DNA of 64,000 nucleotides from UBA6115 sp040776985 (GTDB taxonomy: Bacteria; Bacillota; Clostridia; Christensenellales; Aristaeellaceae): positions 62,001 to 126,000 of the forward strand of contig JAXGZL010000003.1 of assembly GCA_040776985.1 (NCBI GenBank). The letters run 5' to 3'. The translations under genes and the position numbers were made by a program. The number at the start of each line of letters is the position of its first letter. The first letter of the stretch is position 1. The notes below the pieces were generated by a model. It was not told the DNA's origin. It made no database searches and saw only the letters and a program-made list of their open reading frames with translations. Below, in pieces: positions 1 through 9,023 of the stretch.

Positions 1-218
1 ACGAGGAAGGCTGCCATGGCTGCGGCCAGCGCTGGGAACAGGACGGCGAAGCGGTGGTGGAGTACGAATGCCCCAACTGCGGCTATGAAACCCGGTTTGA
101 CATCGCTGACTTTGACTTTGAAGAGGATTACCTCTGCCCCCAGTGCCACCAGCCCTTCTTCCCGGAGCATGAGGATGAGGACGAGGAAGAGGACAAGCAC
201 GAGGACAACCAGGGCTGA
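1..218 (+). CDS. Zinc-ribbon protein, C-terminal part (5' end outside window)
   Basis: The frame that stops at TGA 216-218 is open from the window edge. It encodes three CxxC-type pairs (CHGC, CPNC, CPQC) followed by a tail of about 20 residues made almost only of Glu and Asp. This suits a small zinc-ribbon protein, but too little remains to name a family. The three CxxC pairs suggest one complete zinc site plus half of another, so more cysteines are expected upstream. A hairpin with a T-run follows at once, so the gene ends its own transcript. Its start, length and role cannot be seen here. Confidence 0.6.
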   Translation, partial: EEGCHGCGQRWEQDGEAVVEYECPNCGYETRFDIADFDFEEDYLCPQCHQPFFPEHEDEDEEEDKHEDNQG

Positions 219-236
219 GGCCAAAGGAAACAACAA

Positions 237-275
237 GGGTTTTGCTGTGCGCAACCGCGCATAGCAGCCCTTTTG
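237..275 (+). terminator. Rho-independent terminator after the zinc-ribbon gene
   Basis: GCTGTGCGC (244-252) pairs with GCGCATAGC (257-265) around an AACC loop. Outer GGG/CCC bases extend the stem and TTTT follows. It separates the zinc-ribbon gene from ktrB. Confidence 0.65.
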
Positions 276-294
276 TCATGGAGGAAGTATTCAG

Positions 295-1671
295 GTGAAC
301 ATCACAGGCGGCGCCAGCGGCAGGCGGCGTCCCATGAACCCGGCCACCATCCTGGTGCTGGGTTTTCTGGTCATCATCCTGGTGGGCACGGGCCTTCTGA
401 TGCTGCCTTTTGCGGCGGAGGAAGGGGTGGTGATCAGCCCTTTTCAGGCGCTGTTCACGGCCACCAGCGCCACCTGTGTGACGGGCCTGATGGTGGTGGA
501 CGCCGCGGCCGCCTTTTCCCTGTTTGGTGAAATCGTTATCCTCTGCCTGATCCAGTTGGGGGGCCTGGGCTTCATGCTTTTTGCCACCTCCCTGCTGGTG
601 TTGAGCGGCAAGCGCATCTCCCTGCGCAACCGGGTTTTGCTGCATGAGACCATGAGCATGCCGGGGCTGTCCGGCATTGTGCGCAACACCCTGCGCTTTG
701 TGCTGATTGTCTTTGGGGTGGAGTTTGTGGGCGCGGTGCTCCTGGCCATCCACTTTGTGCCCCGACTGGGGGCGGCCCAGGGGGCCTATTTCGCGGTCTT
801 CCATGCCATCAGCGCCTTTTGCAACGCCGGCATTGACCTGTTTGGAACGGCCGGCAGCCTGAGCACCTTTGTGGATGACCCCCTGGTGCTGCTGACCATC
901 GCCGCCCTTTTGATCCTGGGCGGGCTGGGCTTTGCGGTATTGGCCAATGTACTGGAGGCGGGGCGGCACAAAAAGCGCCTGGCCCTGCACAGCAAGATCG
1001 TGCTGTCCACCACCGGCTTTCTGATTCTTTTTGCCACGCTGTATTTTGCGTTGGCGGAGTGGAACAACCCGGCCACCCTGGCCGCCTCCGGCGCCACCAC
1101 CCAATCCAGGCTGCTCAACGCCTTTTTTCAGGCGGTGACGCCCAGGACAGCCGGCTTTTATTCCCTGGCGCAAAACGGGCTCCATGACGCCAGCAAGGCG
1201 GTCACCATCCTGCTGATGCTGGTGGGCGCGTCCCCGGCCTCCACCGGCGGCGGCGTGAAAACCACCACCCTGTTTGTGCTGTTTGCCATTATCAGAAGCG
1301 TTCTTTCGGGGCGGGATGATGTAAACGCCTTCAAGAAGCGTCTGCCCCTGGTGCTGATCCGAACGGCGCTGAGCATTTTCATGCTCTATCTTTTGCTGCT
1401 GTTTGCGGGCAGTGTGCTGATGGGGCTCCTGGAACAACCCCGGGGCTTTGCTATGATTGACCTGGTGTTTGAGGAGGCTTCCGCCCTGGGCACGGTGGGG
1501 CTGAGCGCTGCCGGCACGCAGATGCTGACCCTGCCCAGCCAGATGTGGCTGACATTGCTGATGTTTGTGGGCCGTGTGGGGCCCCTCACCATGATGCTGA
1601 GCATCACCCTGCGCCAGATGGGGCAGAAGTCCATGGCCAGGTACCCGGAGGACGAGATCATCGTCGGTTGA
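295..1671 (+). CDS. ktrB: Potassium transporter subunit, TrkH/KtrB family
   Basis: A 458-residue integral membrane protein that should form the K+ (Na+-coupled) pore of a Ktr system. It shows the four pore-loop signatures of the TrkH/KtrB superfamily: TSATCVTGL, ISAFCNAGIDLF, VTPRTAGF and ASALGTVGLS, each with the filter glycine. It also carries GASPASTGGGVKTTT, the stretch typical of the gating loop. The length fits KtrB (about 450) better than proteobacterial TrkH (about 480). The start is GTG 295, ten bases after GGAGG. ktrA follows 18 bp downstream, giving the usual membrane subunit plus RCK regulator pair. KtrB versus TrkH naming is the only real doubt. Confidence 0.88.
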   Translation: MNITGGASGRRRPMNPATILVLGFLVIILVGTGLLMLPFAAEEGVVISPFQALFTATSATCVTGLMVVDAAAAFSLFGEIVILCLIQLGGLGFMLFATSLLVLSGKRISLRNRVLLHETMSMPGLSGIVRNTLRFVLIVFGVEFVGAVLLAIHFVPRLGAAQGAYFAVFHAISAFCNAGIDLFGTAGSLSTFVDDPLVLLTIAALLILGGLGFAVLANVLEAGRHKKRLALHSKIVLSTTGFLILFATLYFALAEWNNPATLAASGATTQSRLLNAFFQAVTPRTAGFYSLAQNGLHDASKAVTILLMLVGASPASTGGGVKTTTLFVLFAIIRSVLSGRDDVNAFKKRLPLVLIRTALSIFMLYLLLLFAGSVLMGLLEQPRGFAMIDLVFEEASALGTVGLSAAGTQMLTLPSQMWLTLLMFVGRVGPLTMMLSITLRQMGQKSMARYPEDEIIVG

Positions 1672-1689
1672 CGCTGAAGGAGATTAAAA

Positions 1690-2349
1690 ATGGCTGACAG
1701 AAAGCAGTATCTGGTGTTTGGGGTGGGGCGCTTCGGCTCTGCCCTGGCCCGCACCTTGTGTGAACTGGGGCATGAGGTGCTGGCGGTGGACTCGGACGAG
1801 CGCCGGGTGGCCGCCATCGCGCCCCATGTGACCAACGCCATTCAGGTGGACGTGATGGATGAGGAGGGGATGAAATCCCTGGGCATCCGCAACTTTGACG
1901 CGGTGGTGGTGGCCATTGGAGACGACCTGCAGCATTCCATCATGACCTGCATCATCTGCAAGGAACTGGGCGCCCGGTACATCCTGGGCAAGGCCACGGA
2001 TGAGATGCATGCCAAGGTGCTGCGCAAGCTGGGCGTGGACCGGGTGGTGTTTCCGGAGCGGGACATGGGCATCCGGGTGGCCCACAGCCTGATCAGCCCC
2101 CACACCCTGGACGTGATCAACCTGGACGCGGACCTGACCCTGGTGCACCTCACCTGTCCCAAGGCCTGGGTGGGCAAGTCTGTCCGAGAAGCGGACATCA
2201 GGCGCAAATACAGGGTGAGCGTGCTGGCGGTCTACCATGAGGGAAGCGTGAGCATGGACATGGTGTCTGAGGACAAGCTGCGTGAGGACGACAAGCTGCT
2301 GATCATGGGCCACCACAGGGACGTGGAGGCGGTGGAAGCCTTAGACTAG
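1690..2349 (+). CDS. ktrA: Potassium uptake regulatory protein, RCK family (KtrA/TrkA)
   Basis: A 219-residue cytosolic regulator of the KtrB pore. The N-terminal Rossmann fold starts with VFGVGRFGSALA (GxGxxG) and an acidic residue closing strand 2 (AVDSDE), as in nucleotide-binding RCK_N domains. A C-terminal RCK_C domain of about 80 residues follows. A single RCK_N/RCK_C unit is the KtrA arrangement; TrkA has two. AAGGAG sits eight bases before the ATG. It shares a transcript with ktrB. Only a weak hairpin (AGTG/CACT) lies downstream. Confidence 0.9.
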   Translation: MADRKQYLVFGVGRFGSALARTLCELGHEVLAVDSDERRVAAIAPHVTNAIQVDVMDEEGMKSLGIRNFDAVVVAIGDDLQHSIMTCIICKELGARYILGKATDEMHAKVLRKLGVDRVVFPERDMGIRVAHSLISPHTLDVINLDADLTLVHLTCPKAWVGKSVREADIRRKYRVSVLAVYHEGSVSMDMVSEDKLREDDKLLIMGHHRDVEAVEALD

Positions 2350-2419
2350 AATAATAGTGTAGTTTAGCACTTTTTCAGTACCCCAATGCCCAAACTATGA
2401 ATGATTTATTGCGAAAGCC

Positions 2420-2447
2420 TTGCTTTTCTTGGCTTAGATGTTGTAAT
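2420..2447 (+). promoter_or_regulatory. Candidate sigma-A promoter for the two-component system
   Basis: TTGCTT (2420-2425), a 16-bp spacer and TGTAAT (2442-2447), about 50 bp before the response regulator. Prediction by eye only. Confidence 0.4.
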
Positions 2448-2496
2448 ATATGAACAAATAATGTTTGTTATGGTTTGCAGGAAAGGATGACTCACC

Positions 2497-3192
2497 ATGG
2501 CCAAGCGGATCCTTCTGGTGGATGATGAACCCATTCTTATCAAAGGTTTGAAGTATACCCTGGAGAAGGATGGCTATGAAACGCTGGTGGCCTATGACGG
2601 CGAGGAAGCGCTGGCCCAGTTCCGGGACAACGAGGTGGACTTGATCCTGCTGGACGTGATGCTGCCCAAGATTGACGGCATCGCCGTGTGCCAGAGAATC
2701 CGCGAGCAGAGCAACGTGCCCATCATCATGCTCACCGCCAAGGGCGAGGACATGGACAAGATCCTGGGCCTGGAATACGGCGCGGATGACTATATGACCA
2801 AGCCCTTCAACATCCTGGAGGTCAAGGCCAGGATCAAGACCATCCTGCGCCGTGCGGCGCAAAACACTGCCCCTGAGGACAACAAGGTGATCAAGGTGCG
2901 GGACCTGGTGGTCAATACCGTCAACCGCTCCGTGCAGCTCAGCGACAAGGACATCCGCCTGACCGCCAAGGAGTTTGACCTGCTGAACCTGTTCATCACC
3001 AACCGGGGCCGCGTGTTCAGCCGGGAGGAGATGCTGGACGCGGTCTGGAAGAGCGACTATGCCGGGGATGAGCGGACGGTGGACGTCCACATCCGCCGCC
3101 TGCGGGAAAAGGTGGAGCGCAACCCCACCCAGCCGGAGTTCATCTTCACCAAGTGGGGGGTAGGTTACTATTTTACTGACCGGGATGAGTAA
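2497..3192 (+). CDS. OmpR/PhoB-family response regulator
   Basis: 231 residues. The receiver domain (about 1-120) has the acidic pair DD at 9-10, the phosphoacceptor D53 in LLDVMLPKIDG, and the Lys of DDYMTKPFN. A winged-helix Trans_reg_C domain (about 135-230) ends with ERTVDVHIRRLREKVE and a WGVGYYF-type wing, so it binds DNA. The stop overlaps the start of the sensor kinase by 8 bp, implying translational coupling. It resembles PhoB and WalR about equally, and the neighbours (KtrAB upstream, GerMN genes convergent downstream) do not decide which. No specific gene name is claimed. Confidence 0.9.
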   Translation: MAKRILLVDDEPILIKGLKYTLEKDGYETLVAYDGEEALAQFRDNEVDLILLDVMLPKIDGIAVCQRIREQSNVPIIMLTAKGEDMDKILGLEYGADDYMTKPFNILEVKARIKTILRRAAQNTAPEDNKVIKVRDLVVNTVNRSVQLSDKDIRLTAKEFDLLNLFITNRGRVFSREEMLDAVWKSDYAGDERTVDVHIRRLREKVERNPTQPEFIFTKWGVGYYFTDRDE

Positions 3193-4642
3193 TCCGTTTG
3201 CCAGCATCCGGTGGAAAGTGATGCTGGCCTTTTTTTTAATTATAGGGCTTTCCTTCCTGATGATGGCGGGAACGCTGATGAACATGCTGGGGGAATACCT
3301 GTTTTCCCAGCGCATCCAGGCGGACCGGGCCGGCCTTGAAAAGTGGGCGGTACAGGCAGCGGGCCACCTGATGTTTTCTGATGCCCCGGGACTGGATGAC
3401 ACGGTGCGCAGGGCCGGGGCGGAACTGGGCGGGCGCATCCTGTTGATGGACGCGGACGGCAAGGTGCAGGCGGACAGCTTCCAGACCGCCATGGGCAGAA
3501 GGCTGCAGTATCCGGAGGTGGCCAGCATCCTGGTGTCAGGCGAATTGGCGGACTACGGGGTGCACAGCCTGAAGACCGGGGAGAGCGCCGCCACCGACAA
3601 CATGCTGCGATTTGGGGCTGCTGACGAGTGGGTCAGTTATTCCACCGCCGGCATCGTCAGCTCCTCCCATGTGATTGGCGTGCTGATGCTGGTGTCCTCT
3701 GTCCGGGGGCTGATGCAGGGCCTGGGCAATGTGCAGACCCAGATGACCATCCTGTTTGCGGGCGTGGCCCTGGCCGCCGTGGCCTCCGGGATGTTCTTTT
3801 CAGGCGTTCTGACAAAGCCCATCACCGAGATGACCAAGGTGATCCTGCGTATGTCCAAGGGGGACCTGGGGGCCCGGGTGGAGGAGAAGGGCAGCGGGGA
3901 GATCAAGCACCTGGCGGTGGCCTTCAACTCCATGAGCGAGCAGCTGGAGGCCCTGAACCAGACCCGCAACCAGTTTGTGTCAAACGCCAGCCATGAGCTG
4001 AAAACCCCGCTGGCCACCATGAAAATCATGACGGAGAGCCTGATCTATCAGCCGGACATGGACGCCGAGCTGCGCACGGAGTTCCTCTCCGACGTGAACA
4101 TGGAAATCAACCGCCTGTCCTCCATCGTGTCAGACCTGCTGACCCTGGTGAAGGTGGACTCCCGCTCCAGCGACCTGCACAAGGAAAAACTGTCCCTGGC
4201 GGAGGTGGTGAAGGACGCCCAACACCGCCTGCAGCCCATCTATTCTCAGCGCGAGCAGGCGATCGTGCTGCAATTGCAGGACAGCTGCGACGTGCTGGCG
4301 GACAAGTCCATGATGCAGCAGATCGTGTATAACCTGATGGAAAACGCGGTGAAATACACCCCGCAAAAGGGGAAGATCACCGTCAGCCTGCAGCGGACAG
4401 GCCGGGACGCTGTGCTGTCGGTGACCGACAACGGGCCTGGCATCCCCAAGGAGAGCCAGCCCCATGTGTTTGAGCGTTTCTACCGGGTGGACAAGGCCCG
4501 TGGCCGGGAATCCGGCGGCACGGGCCTGGGGCTGTCCATTGTGCAGCAGTATGTGAACCTGCATGACGGCAGGGTGCGGGTGCAAAGTGAGGAAGGGCAG
4601 GGGGCCACCTTCATTGTGGAACTGCCCCTCAACAAGCTCTAA
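3185..4642 (+). CDS. Sensor histidine kinase, HAMP-HisKA-HATPase_c
   Basis: 485 residues. TM1 (about 11-32), an extracytoplasmic sensor of about 130 residues, TM2 (about 185-205), then a HAMP domain leading into HisKA with phospho-acceptor H270 in SNASHELKTPL. The HATPase_c domain shows the N box (NLMENAVKYTP), DNGPGIP and the GGTGLGLSI G2 box. No cytoplasmic PAS domain is evident, which argues against a classical WalK. It pairs with the response regulator it overlaps. It converges on the GerMN lipoprotein gene with a 4-bp overlap of stop ends. The signal sensed is unknown. Confidence 0.9.
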   Translation: MSNPFASIRWKVMLAFFLIIGLSFLMMAGTLMNMLGEYLFSQRIQADRAGLEKWAVQAAGHLMFSDAPGLDDTVRRAGAELGGRILLMDADGKVQADSFQTAMGRRLQYPEVASILVSGELADYGVHSLKTGESAATDNMLRFGAADEWVSYSTAGIVSSSHVIGVLMLVSSVRGLMQGLGNVQTQMTILFAGVALAAVASGMFFSGVLTKPITEMTKVILRMSKGDLGARVEEKGSGEIKHLAVAFNSMSEQLEALNQTRNQFVSNASHELKTPLATMKIMTESLIYQPDMDAELRTEFLSDVNMEINRLSSIVSDLLTLVKVDSRSSDLHKEKLSLAEVVKDAQHRLQPIYSQREQAIVLQLQDSCDVLADKSMMQQIVYNLMENAVKYTPQKGKITVSLQRTGRDAVLSVTDNGPGIPKESQPHVFERFYRVDKARGRESGGTGLGLSIVQQYVNLHDGRVRVQSEEGQGATFIVELPLNKL

Positions 4643-6186
4643 GGCGTCACAAGGCCCGTGTTGGGCAGGAAGCTGCCGGCCAGGTCAATCTGTTGGGCAA
4701 ACCGCCCCTCCTGGCTGCCATCGATAAAAAACTGAACCCGGGTGACCCCGCCCAGCCTGGCCAGGGTGTTCACCAGGCCATAGACCATCAGCCGCTCCTG
4801 GGTTTCCCCCAGGGGCTTTATCAATTCCGCTGCCTTGGCGGACAGGTTGACCGCCAGGGTGTCGTTCTGGCGGGTGATGCCCAGCCAGTCCGCGTCCTTC
4901 AGCCCTGTGGGCAGCACAGGGGACAGGCCGGGGACAGAATCGGTATAGTCCGGGCCTGCCAGCAGCTGGTTTAAGACATAGCGCGGGTTGTGGGCCTGAT
5001 AATAGGGGATGGCCCTTAAGGAGGGGCTCAGGGTGTCGCCGCTGTTGGCGAAATACAGGGTGCAGTAGTCTAGCAGGAAGCGGCTGAAGTCCCTGCGCTT
5101 CATCACCTGATCCTGGAACACGATCTCCTGCCCGGCGCCTTCCAGGACGCCTGCCGGTACGACGGCGCTGATCATCTCATTCCCGATCCGCACCTTGACC
5201 CCTGCCAGGCCGGGCAGGAAGGTGGTCAGGGTCTGGCAGATGGAGGCCAGCATGATGGAGCGGGGGATGCCGGCGGCAATCAGCTGCTCGTTGGCGCTTT
5301 CCTGGAAGGACAGCTGCACAATGCGCCCCTGGGCGCCCGGCAGTTCATCCACCAGGGGGGCGCCAGCCAGCAGCGCCTTCAAATCCGGCACCTGTGGCAG
5401 GTTGGGCAGCGCGCTGCTGCGCTGGGACAGGGCAGCCAGCAGGGCCACGCACATGCCGGACAGGCTGGCGTCCGGGAAGCTGATCACCCTGCCCTCTGCC
5501 ACGATGCCCCTGCCGGCTGCCGCCGGGACATAGAGGGTGGCAGGCAGGGAAAAGCTGCCCTGCACCTTGCCTGAACGGTGGCTGCTGCGGGCTTCCCACA
5601 GCTTGTCCGCCGCCCCCGGGCTGCTGTCAGCCGTCAGGCTGCCCAGGGGAATGGTGGCGGCCGGGTCAATGCCCGGATGCTGGTCGTTGACCAGGATGTT
5701 CACATATTGGATGTCCCCCCATTGGGCCAGGGTGTTGGTGATGGCCATGGCCGCCTGGAAAAAGGTTTTGGAATCCAGCACCAGGGCGCTGGCGGACAGA
5801 TTGACCAGGGCGGTGCCGCCGGAGACCTCCACCCCGCGTCCTGGCATCAGGGAAAGGGCGGCGCTGGTGTTGTCCAGGCTTTGCACCTGCTGATTGCTGG
5901 GGTAGGATAAAAGCCGAGTCAATACAGCCTCGGCCGGGTGCCGGGTGGCGGGCAGGGGCAGGCGCTCCTGTATCTGGGTGAGTTGCCCGGTGGCCAGGCT
6001 GGGAAGGGTGAGGGACACCCGCTGGATGATCTCCTCCCCGCCGTCCCCGATGGGGGCCTGGATGCTGCCTGAGACCGGCGGCAGGGTGACCGTGCTGGCC
6101 TCCTTGATGGGCACGCTCTGGCTGCAGCCGGATAGCAGAAGGATCAGCGCGCTCAGACAGGCCAGGATTCTCATCATGCGGTTCAT
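4639..6186 (-). CDS. GerMN-domain lipoprotein
   Basis: 515 residues. The N-terminus is a lipoprotein signal with lipobox LLSGC at about residue 21, so it should be anchored outside the membrane. The body holds repeated GerMN-type units, including segments like AVNLSAKAAELI and ALVNLSASALVL followed by a short NTLA helix. GerMN domains occur in spore germination protein GerM and in envelope lipoproteins; the biochemical function is not settled. The start overlaps the previous gene by 4 bp (ATGA), so the two are probably made together. Whether this organism forms spores cannot be told from the window. Confidence 0.75.
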   Translation of the reverse strand: MNRMMRILACLSALILLLSGCSQSVPIKEASTVTLPPVSGSIQAPIGDGGEEIIQRVSLTLPSLATGQLTQIQERLPLPATRHPAEAVLTRLLSYPSNQQVQSLDNTSAALSLMPGRGVEVSGGTALVNLSASALVLDSKTFFQAAMAITNTLAQWGDIQYVNILVNDQHPGIDPAATIPLGSLTADSSPGAADKLWEARSSHRSGKVQGSFSLPATLYVPAAAGRGIVAEGRVISFPDASLSGMCVALLAALSQRSSALPNLPQVPDLKALLAGAPLVDELPGAQGRIVQLSFQESANEQLIAAGIPRSIMLASICQTLTTFLPGLAGVKVRIGNEMISAVVPAGVLEGAGQEIVFQDQVMKRRDFSRFLLDYCTLYFANSGDTLSPSLRAIPYYQAHNPRYVLNQLLAGPDYTDSVPGLSPVLPTGLKDADWLGITRQNDTLAVNLSAKAAELIKPLGETQERLMVYGLVNTLARLGGVTRVQFFIDGSQEGRFAQQIDLAGSFLPNTGLVTP

Positions 6187-7130
6187 CGGCAGGCCTCCAG
6201 CAGGGCGCCAAAAGCGCCCCAGGGCAGGGCCCAGCTGCCTTCCTGGCGGACAAGGCGCAGGGGCCAGTTGTTGATCATCCGGTCCCCGCCGGTTTGGGCC
6301 TGGTACTGCAGGGACACGCAGACCACGGCATAGCGGCCGTCAGGCCCGGGCATTCCCGGGGTGAGGGTGTAATGCTGGATGGCGGGGGAGGCGTCCAGCA
6401 TCAGGCCAAAGGCGTTCTGGGCGGAGGCCTCCACCGGGGCCTGGGCCAGGCTGGCCTTCAGGGCGTCCCACTCCCGGTTCTGCCAGCGGGCCATCACCTG
6501 GTCCACCAGATAGCTGGGCAGCAGGATATGCCCCTCCTGCCGGGTGAGGGGATCGGGCAGGGCGTCGCTGTCCTCCAGGTAATAGCGCTTGCTCAGCCTC
6601 AGGGAGCCGGTCAGGGTGGTTTCCCCCCGCACCAGCACCTGCACCCGGGCATATTCCCCGCTTTCAGTGAGGGTGTTCACCAGGGAAGCCATGGCCAGCT
6701 CCCGGCGCAGCCGCCCTTCTCCGGCCCGGTAGCCCTCCTGGGCGATGTCCGCCCCTTCGTCTGAATAGGGGGCCATCAGGCGCTCGTTGAAGGTGACAAA
6801 CAGCTGGCGCCCTTCCGCGATGACGGAAAGCACCTTGACCCCTGCCGGGAAAAGGGAGGTCAGGGTGCCGGCCTTGGGCCCCTCCACCAGGGCCTGCACC
6901 AGCGCCTTCTCCGGGCTTTCGCTGAGGCTGATGCTGATTTCCCGCTGCTCCCGCTCCAGCCAGCGGCTCTGGCCGTGGCGGAAGTACAGGGTGACGGTGC
7001 GGGGCTTGGCGCCTTCCTCTGTCTGGTCGGTGAGGAGGCCGGCGGCCATCGCGCCATCAGGGAACAGAAAACTCGCCAGCAGCATCATGGCTGCCAGCAG
7101 GCAGAATAAAACCGTTCTCTTAGTGCGCAT
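6183..7130 (-). CDS. Secreted GerMN-domain protein
   Basis: 315 residues with a signal peptide ending near GAMAAG and no lipobox cysteine. Residues about 45-175 look like one GerMN unit (VTLYFRHGQSRWLEREQREI ... LVQALVEGPKAGTL ... ASLVNTLTESGEYARVQVLV). The C-terminal half is a separate alpha/beta region ending in WALPWGAFGALLEA. It overlaps the DUF6062 gene upstream by 11 bp and the larger GerMN lipoprotein downstream by 4 bp. Two different GerMN proteins made in tandem suggests a partnership, which is inference. Confidence 0.65.
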   Translation of the reverse strand: MRTKRTVLFCLLAAMMLLASFLFPDGAMAAGLLTDQTEEGAKPRTVTLYFRHGQSRWLEREQREISISLSESPEKALVQALVEGPKAGTLTSLFPAGVKVLSVIAEGRQLFVTFNERLMAPYSDEGADIAQEGYRAGEGRLRRELAMASLVNTLTESGEYARVQVLVRGETTLTGSLRLSKRYYLEDSDALPDPLTRQEGHILLPSYLVDQVMARWQNREWDALKASLAQAPVEASAQNAFGLMLDASPAIQHYTLTPGMPGPDGRYAVVCVSLQYQAQTGGDRMINNWPLRLVRQEGSWALPWGAFGALLEACR

Positions 7131-7869
7131 CGTCCTCCATGGGCTCCGGGCCCAGACACCAGCCCCGCAGCTTGTTCACCGTGCGCTCCAGGGCGTCCTT
7201 GCTGTCCCCCCAGGGAGCGTCCTGGTTGCGGTAGTCAAACTTCTGGGTGTACCAGTTCAGCTCCTTTTCCAGCCGCTGCAGGTTATGCTGCAGGCCTTTT
7301 TGCAGGGCTTCAAGAAAAGCCTGCCGATGGGCAGGGCGCATCTGCTGCGCCAGGGGAATCAGGCGGCCGGCGTCCATAAGGCACAGGCCCTTGGAAGCGG
7401 TGAACTGCTTCCGGAAGGCGGGGTCACGCTCAAACAGGTAGATCAGGGTGTCTGCCTGGCGGCTGCTGTGGTCCTCCAGGGCTTCACAGAGCATGCAGCG
7501 GGCGGTGAGCTGTTGAAGGGGGGAATCCGCCGCTGCCTGCTTTCCAGAAAACAGGCCCCTGCGCCGGGCGCCTTCGCCGATGTCAGCGTCGCTTAGCGCT
7601 TTTTTCACCTGGGGGATCAGGGTCTGCAGGCGGGACAGGGTTAAAAGGGCGTGGCCCAGGCGGTTCTTCTGTTCGAAAAGCTGCCGGTGATGATGCTGGC
7701 AAAAGCCGGCGGCGTTGACCCGCTGCCGGTCGTCCGGGCTCATCACCGCGCCGCCCAGGCTGCGGTCAATCAGCTGGCGCTCTGTTTTTCGCCTCAGGGC
7801 GCAAAGCAGGCATTCGCTGTCCTCCTTCAGCGCCTCCCAGACGGAATAGGTGTCCAGCCTGTCCTGCAT
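7120..7869 (-). CDS. DUF6062-like cysteine/histidine protein
   Basis: About 249 residues, soluble, predicted mostly helical. It has paired CxxC motifs (ECLLCALR near the N-terminus and ARCMLCEA in the middle) with GFCQHHHRQLF between them, consistent with a metal-binding module. I recognise it only as similar to the uncharacterised DUF6062 family of Clostridia. ATG 7869 is preferred because the protein then begins MQDRLDTYSVWEALKEDSEC and lies 2 bp after the upstream stop. An upstream in-frame GTG at 7893 is possible. It sits inside the dnaX operon. Confidence 0.6.
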   Translation of the reverse strand: MQDRLDTYSVWEALKEDSECLLCALRRKTERQLIDRSLGGAVMSPDDRQRVNAAGFCQHHHRQLFEQKNRLGHALLTLSRLQTLIPQVKKALSDADIGEGARRRGLFSGKQAAADSPLQQLTARCMLCEALEDHSSRQADTLIYLFERDPAFRKQFTASKGLCLMDAGRLIPLAQQMRPAHRQAFLEALQKGLQHNLQRLEKELNWYTQKFDYRNQDAPWGDSKDALERTVNKLRGWCLGPEPMEDDAH

Positions 7870-7871
7870 CC

Positions 7872-8984
7872 TCACCGGGCCGGCGCCTTGCACTGGGGGC
7901 AGGGGATCAGGTTTTTGAGCTTGGTGGAGGACACATCCCGGTAGTAGAACATGGCGGTGAGGGGGCGGTACTTAGCCCCGATGGAGGAGCAGTCTGGATC
8001 CAGGTGATAATACTTGCCGCCGTCCGCGTTGTAATACAGGATGGTGTCAGCGCTGACCTGGGTGACGGGGGCAGCGGCCTGCGCCTGGGGCGCCTGCTGC
8101 TGTTGCTGTTGTTGCGGCTGCTGTTGCTGGGGCTGGTTGCCGCCCACCACCTGGGACGAGGAGATGGAGTTGGGGTCCACATACCAGACGTTGTTGACCC
8201 GCATCATCAAAATCTGAAAATTGTACTGCAGGGGGGCTTCCCCGTTGTTTTTGCTGATGGAGGCCTGCATGGTGATGGTGCGGGTCTGGTCGCCGTCGTT
8301 GCCGGAGACATCCTGGATCTGATAGTCCAGCACAGAGCGGTTTCCCCGCAGGTGGAACATGCTCTTCTCGGCGTCGGTGGTGTCCTCATGCTTGTTGACC
8401 CAGCTGGGAACGGAAAAACTGACCATGCCGGCATAGTCGGTGTTCATCCAGGCGGTCATGAACTGCTCCAGCTTCTGCTGGGCCTGGGAGGCGGAGCCGG
8501 GGTTTTCCGTGGCCTCCGGCTGGGCCTGGGCCTGGCTTTTGGCCATGTCCACCATGCTGGCGCTGGAGTTGTCAGAGAAGATGGAGGTGAGGGCCTGGGT
8601 CTGCTGCACCCGGTCGGTGGCCGGCGGCGGGCTGGACACCAGGATGGCAAACAGCACCACCGCGATCATGGCGATGTGCACCACCCCCAGCACCTTCCTG
8701 GCGTTGGGCACAAAGGCGCGCAGCAGGGCCATGGCAAGCAGGCACAGCAGGCTCAGCCCCACAAAGGCCCAGTAAAGCCGGGTGTCCTTCATCAAAAGGG
8801 ACACCACAAACAAAATGGGCAGCACCAGGGTTAACAGCACCTGGAGGATGGGGAAGCTGCGCGGGCTGGCCGACTGCTGGCCCATGTTCTGCGCCGGCGG
8901 ACGGTGGGCTGGCTGCGGCCTGCTGGGCCGCCTGCTCATATCCCGCAAGGGGGCAGAGGAATACCTGCCTCTGTTTTCGCTCAT
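7872..8984 (-). CDS. Unknown membrane protein with poly-Gln linker and C-terminal Cys module
   Basis: 370 residues. A Pro/Arg-rich cytosolic N-terminus (about 1-45) is followed by three hydrophobic segments (about 46-67, 72-92, 100-118). A middle domain of about 120 residues (QKLEQFMTAWMNTDYAGM onward) resembles an NTF2-like fold by pattern only. A Gln-rich linker (QQQQPQQQQQQQ) follows. The last 60 residues read YYNADGGKYYHLDPDCSSIG ... LIPCPQCKAPAR. The histidine with three cysteines resembles a small metal-binding module often attached to secreted proteins. No known function. It lies 39 bp after dnaX on the same strand. Confidence 0.6.
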   Translation of the reverse strand: MSENRGRYSSAPLRDMSRRPSRPQPAHRPPAQNMGQQSASPRSFPILQVLLTLVLPILFVVSLLMKDTRLYWAFVGLSLLCLLAMALLRAFVPNARKVLGVVHIAMIAVVLFAILVSSPPPATDRVQQTQALTSIFSDNSSASMVDMAKSQAQAQPEATENPGSASQAQQKLEQFMTAWMNTDYAGMVSFSVPSWVNKHEDTTDAEKSMFHLRGNRSVLDYQIQDVSGNDGDQTRTITMQASISKNNGEAPLQYNFQILMMRVNNVWYVDPNSISSSQVVGGNQPQQQQPQQQQQQQAPQAQAAAPVTQVSADTILYYNADGGKYYHLDPDCSSIGAKYRPLTAMFYYRDVSSTKLKNLIPCPQCKAPAR

Positions 8985-9023
8985 GCTGTGGTCCTTTCTT
9001 AAGAGGTGCCGGTGGGCACCAGG

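Noticed and set aside
1..264. Open frame 16-264 at the left edge
   Set aside because: Its Arg/Thr/Ser-rich product is a shadow of the zinc-ribbon frame that ends at 218 with clear CxxC motifs.
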